Assembly (NCBI GenBank): GCA_023414875.1
Contig: JAEZMV010000010.1
Coordinates: 1 to 47,920, forward strand
Source: Bacillota bacterium
Lineage (GTDB): Bacteria > Bacillota > Clostridia > Lachnospirales > Lachnospiraceae
Reading direction: 5' to 3'
Length of the DNA: 47,920 bases
The translations under genes and the position numbers were made by a program. Shown here in pieces: positions 1 through 6,574 of the stretch. The first letter of the stretch is position 1. Every line of letters begins with the position of its first letter. The notes under the pieces are model-generated. The model was given only the letters and a program-made list of their open reading frames with translations. It was not told the origin of the DNA and searched no databases.

Positions 1-120
1 CCGTCCGGCTTCCTTCAGATTCGTAGTCACCCACGACACCCTTGCCATTGGCTATGTCCTTCCTACTACCAGGCGGACTCGGGACTTACACCCGTTGAAA
101 CGTGCGCCCGCCGGGCGCAC
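1..120 (-). mobile_element. Group IIC intron, 5' end (truncated by window edge)
   Basis: Read on the minus strand, the segment begins GTGCGCCCGGCGGGCGCAC, has the domain I type block GTGTAAGTCCCGA and later AATCTGAAGGAAGC followed by GGACGG. These resemble the 5' end and domain I of group IIC (bacterial class C) introns such as the Oceanobacillus iheyensis one, as I recall its sequence. The 5' splice site would be at base 120. It follows directly on the T-run of the ilvBN terminator, the insertion habit known for this class. The rest of domain I, any reverse transcriptase gene and the 3' end lie outside the window, so activity cannot be judged. Confidence 0.75.
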
Positions 121-121
121 C

Positions 122-163
122 AAAAAAAGCAAAGCACGAAGCTCCGTCGCTCCGTGTTTGCTT
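122..163 (-). terminator. Rho-independent terminator of ilvBN; group II intron target
   Basis: On the minus strand an AGCAAA-CACG arm pairs with CGTG-TTTGCT across a stem with one bulge and one mismatch, followed by seven T residues at 122-128. It lies about 50 bases after the ilvN stop. The intron begins two bases beyond the T-run, so the terminator also serves as the intron's 5' exon. Confidence 0.85.
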
Positions 164-214
164 GATTTACCATTATTATAACATGCTGATTAAAAAATGT
201 TAAGTATAAATATT

Positions 215-718
215 TTATCGTTTTGACATATTAATTGCCTCAATTGCAACACTTCCGCCTCGAACAATTTCAATACGATTACAGAAGCTCTGACTTAATA
301 GTTTAATTAAGTCATTGTTTTTCTCTTCCGTCTGAACACATTCCAGTAAAATATTGTTCTTATCATAATCTATAATCGTCAGTCCGAAGATATTAGCGAT
401 TCGAAACACCTCTGTTTTGTCTGTTTCATTGCATTTTAAGACCTTTACAAACAATAATTCCTTCTTATGAATCGGTATCTCTGTAAAATCAACTACTTTA
501 ATAACTTCAACGGTTCTGTTCAGCTGCTTTTTTACCTGTTCAAACGTCATATCATCACTTGTCAGGCCAATTGTCATTCTCGAGATTGTACTATCCTCTG
601 TTTCACCAACCGTAAGACTATCGAGATTATAGGACTTGCTTGAAAATAGTCCCGCTATTCTTGCCAGCACACCGATTTCATTTTCTACAAATATGCATAT
701 CCATCTTTTCTTTAACAT
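215..718 (-). CDS. ilvN: Acetolactate synthase, small (regulatory) subunit
   Basis: 167 residues, the usual length for the IlvN/IlvH family. This subunit binds the catalytic IlvB subunit, raises its activity and gives feedback inhibition by valine. An N-terminal ACT domain spans roughly residues 5-75, with the typical NEIGVLARIAGLFS segment, followed by the C-terminal regulatory domain containing FGLTIIDYDKN. It lies 56 bases after ilvB on the same strand and so is in one operon with it, controlled by the upstream T-box. Its terminator at 122-163 carries a group II intron. Nothing in the coding sequence looks damaged. Confidence 0.95.
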   Translation of the reverse strand: MLKKRWICIFVENEIGVLARIAGLFSSKSYNLDSLTVGETEDSTISRMTIGLTSDDMTFEQVKKQLNRTVEVIKVVDFTEIPIHKKELLFVKVLKCNETDKTEVFRIANIFGLTIIDYDKNNILLECVQTEEKNNDLIKLLSQSFCNRIEIVRGGSVAIEAINMSKR

Positions 719-774
719 GGTATCCTACCTTTCCTCAAAGCCCTCAAACTTGGGGCATTCTTAAAATACCTACT

Positions 775-2499
775 CTAATATTCCAGGATCATCTCATTCA
801 AGGCTTTTCCACCCGGCACGATTGGTAGTACATTTGCTTCTCCTTCTATGATAAATTCAATGACGGTCGGGGTCAGGGTATTTTCTCTTGCCAAACGAAA
901 CGCAGCTTCAAGCTCTTCTGCCTTTTCCACGCGGATTCCTTTTGCATCATAGCTTTCAGCCAGCTTAATAAAATCAGGAGTATACTTAGGGCAGCATATG
1001 TCCTTATTCTGGCAATCTCTGTTACAACGTCTTCGATACTTAAGACAGGTACTAGAGTAACGCTTATCAAAGAACATCTCCTGCCACTGGCGTACATTGC
1101 CTAGATATCCGTTATTAAATATGCAGATAATCAGTGGAAGCTCTAGGGCCACTGCTGTTGCCATCTCCTGTATATTCATTTGAATTCCGCCGTCTCCCGC
1201 AATACAGATTACCTCTTTCTCCGGATTGGCTAATTTTGCTCCAATCGCCGCCGGAAAACCATATCCCATGGTCCCTAGTCCTCCGGAGGTAATCAATTGT
1301 CTATTCTCATCCAGCTCGATATATTGTGTCGTCCATAATTGATTTTGACCGACATCAGTTGTAATGATGGAATTGTGAAATATTTGATTGATTTTTCTAA
1401 GGATAAGCTCCGGTGTTAAGCCCTGATATTGATTCATTTGAATAGGATAGGACCTCTTCCACTCGTCGATCATATTGCTCCACTCTCTAATTTCCAGTGG
1501 TACCGCATCCTTTAACATCATTTTAATTGCACTTTTTGCATCGGCAACCACCGGAATATCAACCTTAATGTTTCTTGAAATGGAAGCAGAATCAATATCG
1601 ATGTGGATTATTGTCGCATTTTTTGCAAACTCACTAATTTTACCTGTTATTCTGTCATTAAAGCGTGTTCCGATGGAAAACAGCACATCACACTCGCTGA
1701 TGGCACGGTTAGAAGCATAATTACCATGCATCCCGATGTTCCCTATATAATTGGGGTGGTTTGTTGGTATGGCACCCTTTCCCATAATTGTAGTAATGAC
1801 CGGGACTCCCGTTATTTCCGAGAATTTTGTCAGCTCTTTTCCCGCTTTTGAGATATTTACCCCTCCGCCGATTAAAAGCACCGGTTTAACAGCCTTCTTT
1901 AAGACCTCCATTACTTTCTTAATCTGTCCTGCATGTACGCTGTTATTAGGTTTATAGCCTCTGATGTTAACCTCCTTTGGATATTCATCGTCACCGTAGG
2001 CTTGCTGAATGTCCTTTGGAATGTCAATGACCACCGGTCCGGGCTTTCCTGTTCTAGCGATATAAAAAGCATTTTTAATAATACGTCCCAGATCTTTTCT
2101 GTCTCTTACTGTCACAGCATACTTACAGATGCTTCTTGTTATCCCAACGATGTCTACTTCCTGAAAAGCATCATTTCCTATTAAATTTGACGCTACCTGA
2201 CCGGTAAAGCACACCAGCGGTACACTGTCAAAATTAGCGGTTGCAATTCCGGTAACCAGATTTGTTGCACCCGGACCGCTTGTAACCAAGCAGACACCCA
2301 CTTTGCCGGTAGAACGCGCATATCCGTCTGCAGCATGGATTAATGCCTGCTCATGCCTAGGCAAAACAACCTCAATCTCCCTTTCTCCATAAAGTGCATC
2401 AAAGAGATCAACTGCCATGCCACCCGGATATCCGAATAGCAGATCAACCCCTTCCTCTTTTAATGCCTTAACAAATAATTCTGTTCCTTTTACTTCCAT
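775..2499 (-). CDS. ilvB: Acetolactate synthase, large (catalytic) subunit
   Basis: 574 residues. Catalyses the ThDP- and FAD-dependent condensation of two pyruvates (or pyruvate plus 2-ketobutyrate), the first common step of valine, leucine and isoleucine synthesis. Visible signatures: FGYPGG near the N-terminus, the catalytic Glu in RHEQALIHAADGYAR, and the ThDP/Mg motif GDGG followed by NN further on. The start is supported by GGAGG seven bases upstream. Odd feature: after the segment QWQEMFFDKRYSS, where other synthases run almost directly into the PDF segment, this protein has an insertion with five cysteines (C-x6-C-x3-C-x5-CC) at about residues 486-505. That pattern could bind metal. 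Expression should respond to uncharged tRNA through the T-box leader. Confidence 0.96.
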   Translation of the reverse strand: MEVKGTELFVKALKEEGVDLLFGYPGGMAVDLFDALYGEREIEVVLPRHEQALIHAADGYARSTGKVGVCLVTSGPGATNLVTGIATANFDSVPLVCFTGQVASNLIGNDAFQEVDIVGITRSICKYAVTVRDRKDLGRIIKNAFYIARTGKPGPVVIDIPKDIQQAYGDDEYPKEVNIRGYKPNNSVHAGQIKKVMEVLKKAVKPVLLIGGGVNISKAGKELTKFSEITGVPVITTIMGKGAIPTNHPNYIGNIGMHGNYASNRAISECDVLFSIGTRFNDRITGKISEFAKNATIIHIDIDSASISRNIKVDIPVVADAKSAIKMMLKDAVPLEIREWSNMIDEWKRSYPIQMNQYQGLTPELILRKINQIFHNSIITTDVGQNQLWTTQYIELDENRQLITSGGLGTMGYGFPAAIGAKLANPEKEVICIAGDGGIQMNIQEMATAVALELPLIICIFNNGYLGNVRQWQEMFFDKRYSSTCLKYRRRCNRDCQNKDICCPKYTPDFIKLAESYDAKGIRVEKAEELEAAFRLARENTLTPTVIEFIIEGEANVLPIVPGGKALNEMILEY

Positions 2500-2542
2500 C
2501 TTATTTCCTCCATTCCTATTATTTTTAGATAAAAAAGCACAT

Positions 2543-2578
2543 AAAAAACCCTAAGCTAAATGTTACTTTAGCTTAGGG
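2543..2578 (-). terminator. T-box intrinsic terminator
   Basis: CCCTAAGCTAAA pairs with TTTAGCTTAGGG around a short loop, followed by six T residues (2543-2548) on the minus strand. The 5' arm lies just after the T-box sequence, as expected for a structure that competes with the antiterminator. Confidence 0.92.
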
Positions 2579-2877
2579 CGAATACTCTTCCGCGTTACCA
2601 CCTAAATTCAGAAATTACTTCTGCACTCTGCCAGTACGGATAAGATAATCCTACTGACGTGATAAAACCTATCAGTACGGATATTACTATCGATACCGTT
2701 TTCCCTATAACGGTGGAAACTCCGTTGAAGTCTACTAAAGATTTCTCTTGTTCGGTTCACTGCTCAGAGGCTACTTCCATATCTCCCGATTAAAGATTCA
2801 CACCAACCATCTTCTCTCTGAAAATCCGATAAATATGTACTACTCCTCGTCATTGCTTTTTTCTATTTTCATTTATT
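2543..2877 (-). promoter_or_regulatory. T-box riboswitch leader of ilvBN, probable Val (GUA) specifier
   Basis: On the minus strand the leader has a Stem I with the loop-E type AGTA on its 5' side, the distal segment GGTTGGTGTGAA, the conserved T-box AGGTGGTAACGCGG (2590-2603) and a terminator hairpin competing with the antiterminator. In Stem I, GAGG pairs with CCTC and CATAT with ATATG; the loop between holds GAA followed by GTA (2772-2774), the expected specifier position, which would read tRNA-Val(UAC). The TGGT bulge suits a tRNA ending ACCA. T-box identity is certain from the motifs; the specifier choice is inferred from hand folding. Confidence 0.94.
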
Positions 2878-2883
2878 TGTCAA

Positions 2884-2912
2884 ATTGTATCATATGCCTT
2901 ATTTAATGTCAA
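2884..2912 (-). promoter_or_regulatory. Sigma-A promoter of the T-box/ilvBN transcript
   Basis: On the minus strand: TTGACA (2907-2912), a 17-base spacer, TACAAT (2884-2889). It sits a few bases upstream of the start of the T-box leader. Confidence 0.87.
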
Positions 2913-3190
2913 CCAAATCTTTCCTTGCCGTTAATTTTATTTCCTTTACCTGTAGTTTAGTTATAACTCTTATTTCCTTTGAATTCTATCTTTACTAACT
3001 AGCAGAAGGCAATCTTAACCGCTCTTGAATCCTTATACTAGGCAGTTATTAGTTTTATAATTTTATGTTGCTATGTTAATTTTATGATGCTTTGTTAATT
3101 TATTATTTTAGCAAATTGGAATTGTATGGTATAATTCTTTGATAAATACTCTGTAGAAAAATACACTTAGCAGAAAAGGAGATCCATGAA

Positions 3191-3613
3191 ATGATTCAAT
3201 CGATTGTACATATTGCCCTTGTAGTAAAAGATTACGATGAAGCCCTCGAGTTTTATACTAAAAAACTTCATTTTACATTAGTTGAAGATACCTATCAGCC
3301 GGAGCAGGATAAACGATGGGTGGTAATATCCCCTCCCGGTTCCGTTGGAACGACTATTTTACTTGCCCGAGCTTCTAAACCGGAGCAAGAGCCCTTTATT
3401 GGCAATCAAGCCGGAGGAAGAGTGTTTTTATTTCTAAATACCGATGACTTCTGGAGGGATTATCATGAGATGGTTGCTAAGGGTATTGAGTTTGTAAGGG
3501 CTCCTAAAGAGCAGTCTTATGGTATGGTTGCTGTGTTTAAGGACTTATATGGAAATCTATGGGATTTACTGCAAATGAATGAAGATCATCCTATCGCAAA
3601 GCGTATAAAATAA
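3191..3613 (+). CDS. VOC (glyoxalase/bleomycin-resistance fold) family protein
   Basis: 140 residues, one VOC module made of two beta-alpha-beta-beta-beta repeats. The N-terminal repeat starts with SIVHIALVVKDYDEALEFYTKKL, whose His is a common metal ligand; the C-terminal repeat ends with VAVFKDLYGNLWDLLQ, with the usual FxDxxGN. Members act as glyoxalases, dioxygenases or antibiotic-binding proteins, and substrate cannot be read from the sequence. AAAGGAG lies ten bases before the start codon. The gene stands alone, faces away from the ilvB leader and points toward the origin, against the direction of most of its neighbours. Confidence 0.85.
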   Translation: MIQSIVHIALVVKDYDEALEFYTKKLHFTLVEDTYQPEQDKRWVVISPPGSVGTTILLARASKPEQEPFIGNQAGGRVFLFLNTDDFWRDYHEMVAKGIEFVRAPKEQSYGMVAVFKDLYGNLWDLLQMNEDHPIAKRIK

Positions 3614-3973
3614 ATGAAGCTTAATCTCTTTTTATTGTTTCATAATAATCACAAATCCTCATACTCACTGATACCCAGATTGACATGCTTTTGCAGGTTT
3701 TAAAAGGATACGAATAAAACGGAATTAGTGCCTAGCCTTGAAAGCGCCAGAAAGACAGTGTTTATTGATGATTTAAGAACCGGAAAATAAGCCGATAATG
3801 TCAAAATTATTGACACGTTACCGCGACTTATTTTACTCTTACCCCTCTTAATTCAGGAATTCGCACATAGAAAAGTATCAGAGCTGTGAATCGGTTGAAA
3901 CCCTTACAAATCAAGACAAAAGAAAAGCACCGACCCAACAGCTCCTATGTCTGCCAAACCGATACTTTGTAAG
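3614..3973. other. Intergenic region with alternative inverted repeats; no intact gene
   Basis: No convincing gene. A short plus-strand reading ending in FIDDLRTGK and stop near 3788 has no start codon I trust and may be a relic. From 3866 to 3968 there are two nested but mutually exclusive pairings. The first is CATAG (3866-3870) with CTATG (3945-3949) plus AGCTGT (3882-3887) with ACAGCT (3938-3943). The second is AAAGTATC (3872-3879) with GATACTTT (3961-3968) plus ATCGGTT (3890-3896) with AACCGAT (3957-3963). On the minus strand this lies directly downstream of tRNA-Lys. Function unknown. Confidence 0.4.
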
Positions 3974-4046
3974 TGCGCCTCCAGGGGCTCGAACCCTGGA
4001 CACCCTGATTAAGAGTCAGGTGCTCTACCAACTGAGCTAGAGGCGC
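3974..4046 (-). tRNA. tRNA-Lys (anticodon CTT)
   Basis: 73 bases on the minus strand. Acceptor GCGCCTC pairs with GAGGCGC; the D arm contains AGCTCAGTTGGTAGAGC; the anticodon loop CTCTTAA gives CTT, reading AAG; the T arm contains GGTTCGAGCCC. The discriminator is A and CCA is not encoded. Confidence 0.97.
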
Positions 4047-4070
4047 GTATTATTTCCGAACGCAAAAGTT

Positions 4071-4099
4071 ATTATATATAATACTAAGACAAATTGCAA
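4071..4099 (-). promoter_or_regulatory. Promoter of tRNA-Lys
   Basis: On the minus strand: TTGCAA (4094-4099), a 17-base spacer, TATAAT (4071-4076), about 25 bases upstream of the tRNA. Confidence 0.75.
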
Positions 4100-4143
4100 G
4101 CATTTTTTTTATTTTTTTAAAAAAATAAACACATTTTATAAAT

Positions 4144-4183
4144 GAGGTAAGAAAAGTCTCAAAATAATGGATTTTCTTACCTC
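4144..4183 (-). terminator. Hairpin downstream of trxA, probable terminator
   Basis: GAGGTAAGAAAA (4144-4155) and TTTTCTTACCTC (4172-4183) form a perfect 12-bp stem. It lies about 110 bases after the trxA stop. The run behind it on the minus strand is T-rich but not a pure T-tract, so termination is likely rather than certain. Confidence 0.6.
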
Positions 4184-4291
4184 TTATTCTCTGATTCTTA
4201 ACTTTTTACAACACTATTTGATTTCCTTCAAATCGAATAAAAGCATCAATTAATTAATAAAGCTTATCTTTTACTTGATTTATTAGGTGGC

Positions 4292-4609
4292 TTATTTGTG
4301 AGACTCTAGTTTATCCTGTAATGCTTTTTTCGGAACAGCACCGACTATGGTTTCTACCGGTGTTCCGTTCTTGAATATGATTAAGGTAGGGATGGACATC
4401 ACACGGTACTTCTCCGCTGTCTCTGACTCCTGATCTACGTTTAATTTACCTATTTTATAGGTACCAGCATATTCGTCTGCTAATTCTGCTACTATGGGAG
4501 CAATCATTTTACAGGGACCGCACCAATCTGCATAAAAATCTACCAATACAGGGATGTCCGCTTCCAATGCTTCCTTTTGAAAATTCGCATCAGTAAATTG
4601 AAAAGCCAT
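4292..4609 (-). CDS. trxA: Thioredoxin
   Basis: 105 residues, a complete single thioredoxin domain that reduces protein disulfides in the cytoplasm. The active site WCGPC is at residues 29-33, preceded by PVLVDFYAD; the cis-proline segment SIPTLIIF follows. I start at the internal ATG giving MAFQFTD, because GGAGG lies eight bases before it; an in-frame ATG five codons upstream overlaps that ribosome-binding site and is unlikely to be used. No thioredoxin reductase gene is next to it. Ordinary housekeeping member of its family. Confidence 0.96.
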   Translation of the reverse strand: MAFQFTDANFQKEALEADIPVLVDFYADWCGPCKMIAPIVAELADEYAGTYKIGKLNVDQESETAEKYRVMSIPTLIIFKNGTPVETIVGAVPKKALQDKLESHK

Positions 4610-4754
4610 TTTATTTTCCTCCATTCTTTTCTCTAAGTTAGAATTAAATCTGACCCAAAGTTTATCCTATTGTTATTTAGTATCTCATTTCTTATCTTTA
4701 TTATGTGATGTTAATAATCATATTACAATATCACTTTAATAACAATTCTTTTAG

Positions 4755-4895
4755 CTACTTTCTCTTTTTTTTAACAGCGCTGTTGAGCATTCCTTCCACT
4801 TCATCCCAGGAGGATTTTAACTTCAACATTCTCTTGTCTAAATTACGATTTCCTCCGGTAGCTTTTGCTATCTTTGTTTTCCAATTTTTTTTCAT
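4755..4895 (-). CDS. Small basic hypothetical protein
   Basis: 46 residues, very rich in Lys and Arg: begins MKKNWKTKIAKATGG, has a central SSWDEVEGMLN and ends KKKRK before TAG. No signal peptide or membrane segment. An AGGTG lies a few bases before the start. It is on the same strand as trmB (upstream) and trxA (downstream), 80 bases after the trmB stop, and could be cotranscribed with trmB. The opposite-strand reading over this stretch is hydrophobic and of low complexity, so I prefer this one. Family not recognised; no function offered. Confidence 0.55.
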   Translation of the reverse strand: MKKNWKTKIAKATGGNRNLDKRMLKLKSSWDEVEGMLNSAVKKKRK

Positions 4896-4975
4896 TGATA
4901 CACCTGCATACCTGTTTCTATCAGTTTATGAAGATAGCCGTTATTTAGCACCCTGTATATACTGATTTTAACCGG

Positions 4976-5614
4976 TTAATTACGAAATATGGTCATTTTG
5001 TGAATCGGATTTCCTTTCGCCACAAACTTTTCCTCGTATTCCGTCATAACATTACCCTCAAGATACTCGCTGTTATGCAAATCAAAGGTAACTTCTCTTA
5101 ATTCCCATCCAGCAAGCTTGGTTTCCTCTAAGGAGAACTCAAACAAATCCCTGTTATCTGTCTTAAATATGATCTCTCCGTCCTTCTTTAGGCAGCCGTT
5201 ATACCGGTGTAAGAATTCCTTTGAGGTTAATCTCCTTCTTGCATGGCGGTCCTTTGGCCATGGATCAGAAAAGTTAAGATAGATTCTTCCTAACTCATTC
5301 TGATCGAAAATATCGTTTAAGTATTCCGCATCAAATCGAATAAAATAAAGATTTGGCAGTTCAACCTCCTTGCTTTTTTCCAATGCTCGCAGGAGAACAC
5401 TGGAGTACTTTTCTATGCCGATGTAATTAATCTCCGGATTTGAGGTTGCCAGCTGCATTATGAATTTTCCCTTACCCATTCCTATTTCCACATGTATGGG
5501 GTGATTATTTCCAAACAAAGTGTTCCATTTTCCTTTATACTGTTCAGGCTCGTTTACTACATAATCATTCTCAGCTACAGCTTCCCTAGAGCCTTTGATA
5601 TTTCTAAGTCTCAT
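4976..5614 (-). CDS. trmB: tRNA (guanine-N7-)-methyltransferase
   Basis: 212 residues, the normal length. Uses S-adenosylmethionine to make 7-methylguanosine at position 46 of tRNA. The SAM-binding motif IEIGMGKGKFI is at about residues 42-51 and the family signature FSDPWPKDRHARRRLT lies in the middle; the C-terminus keeps the TEYEEKF element involved in tRNA recognition. It has its own promoter at 5687-5715 and faces the flavoprotein gene across a spacer that carries a direct repeat. Confidence 0.95.
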   Translation of the reverse strand: MRLRNIKGSREAVAENDYVVNEPEQYKGKWNTLFGNNHPIHVEIGMGKGKFIMQLATSNPEINYIGIEKYSSVLLRALEKSKEVELPNLYFIRFDAEYLNDIFDQNELGRIYLNFSDPWPKDRHARRRLTSKEFLHRYNGCLKKDGEIIFKTDNRDLFEFSLEETKLAGWELREVTFDLHNSEYLEGNVMTEYEEKFVAKGNPIHKMTIFRN

Positions 5615-5686
5615 TTGCTAGTCTCCTTAAAAATAGTTTCTATATGAAATAAATCTGTTTCTTTCATTTGTTTGTAATCTCTTTCT

Positions 5687-5715
5687 ATTATAGTTTCTAA
5701 CCGCTAATTCGTCAA
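5687..5715 (-). promoter_or_regulatory. Promoter of trmB
   Basis: On the minus strand: TTGACG (5710-5715), a 17-base spacer, TATAAT (5687-5692), about 73 bases upstream of the trmB start. Confidence 0.75.
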
Positions 5716-5729
5716 TTAATCCTTATCTG

Positions 5730-5776
5730 CATTCTGTGAAATCAATCGTTGTTACTACATTCTGTGAAATCAATCG
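5730..5776. repeat. Two 19-bp direct repeats, period 28, between divergent genes
   Basis: CATTCTGTGAAATCAATCG occurs at 5730-5748 and again at 5758-5776 with no mismatch. The copies lie between the trmB promoter and the start of the iron-sulfur flavoprotein gene, so they may be a regulator binding site or a simple tandem duplication. Confidence 0.85.
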
Positions 5777-5846
5777 CTACCCTATTTCAAAGATTTCTTA
5801 ATTGTAGTATACTATAGAAAATTTAGATTATATTAAGGAGATGGCA

Positions 5847-6464
5847 ATGAAAGTTATAGCGATCAATGGAAGCCCTAAGCCAAAGGGCAATACTTATACC
5901 GCACTTAAGACAGTTTGCGATGAATTAGCCACACAAAATATTGAAACCGAGATTATCCATGTAGGGAATATGGATTTAAAAGGCTGCATTTCCTGCGGCC
6001 GCTGTAGTGAAGGCCATTGCATCTTTTCCGATGATACCCTTCGCGAAATTGTGCAAAGGATTCATGCTGCGGACGGCTTGTTACTTGGAAGTCCTGTTTA
6101 TTATGCTAGCATAGCAGGAACCATGAAAAGCTTTCTTGATCGACTCTTTTACCCGAATCGGGGTAGAATGCGTCTGAAGGTTGGTGCTTCGATAGCGGTG
6201 CTTCGTAGATCCGGAGGTGTTACTACATTTGATCAACTTAATAATTATTTTCTGATATCAGAAATGATGATAGCACCCTCTTTCTACTGGAATGTCATCC
6301 ATGGAGGTACTCCAGGCGAGGTTTTGCAGGATGCGGAGGGCATCAGTATTATGAAGAATCTTGCCAATAATATGGCTTGGATGCTTAAGATAAAGGAATA
6401 CTCTAGGGATGCTTTTCCGATTCCGGCACCGGTAGACAGAGAAAGGACTAATTTCATCCGTTAA
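5847..6464 (+). CDS. Iron-sulfur flavoprotein (NADPH-dependent FMN reductase fold)
   Basis: 205 residues. The flavodoxin-like fold is shown by the FMN phosphate loop NGSPKPKGNT (residues 7-16) and by LLLGSPVYYASIAGTMKSFLDR. Cysteines 47, 50, 53 and 58 form C-x2-C-x2-C-x4-C, the compact motif that holds a 4Fe-4S cluster in archaeal and clostridial iron-sulfur flavoproteins. Known members pass electrons from ferredoxin and some reduce oxygen or peroxide; the physiological role here is inference. I start at the second ATG, since AAGGAG sits six bases before it and directly abuts the first. The gene is monocistronic and head-on to replication. Confidence 0.85.
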   Translation: MKVIAINGSPKPKGNTYTALKTVCDELATQNIETEIIHVGNMDLKGCISCGRCSEGHCIFSDDTLREIVQRIHAADGLLLGSPVYYASIAGTMKSFLDRLFYPNRGRMRLKVGASIAVLRRSGGVTTFDQLNNYFLISEMMIAPSFYWNVIHGGTPGEVLQDAEGISIMKNLANNMAWMLKIKEYSRDAFPIPAPVDRERTNFIR

Positions 6465-6497
6465 TGTAAAAAACTCCTTCTGATTTCTGTTTTGTTA

Positions 6498-6527
6498 TTT
6501 ACAATTGGTAAATATCTATAGTACAAT
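6498..6527 (+). promoter_or_regulatory. Candidate promoter of the dacF-like gene
   Basis: TTTACA (6498-6503), an 18-base spacer, TACAAT (6522-6527), about 48 bases before the start codon. Confidence 0.5.
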
Positions 6528-6574
6528 GGTAAAGATCGAAACTTGCATTATACAACGAAAGGCATGGTTAATTT

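Noticed and set aside
3700..3788. Short plus-strand reading ending FIDDLRTGK
   Set aside because: No start codon or ribosome-binding site and no recognisable family; kept only as a remark in the region entry.
4705..4965. 86-residue hydrophobic plus-strand reading
   Set aside because: Antisense to a better small basic ORF on the minus strand, no ribosome-binding site, low-complexity Phe/Leu content.
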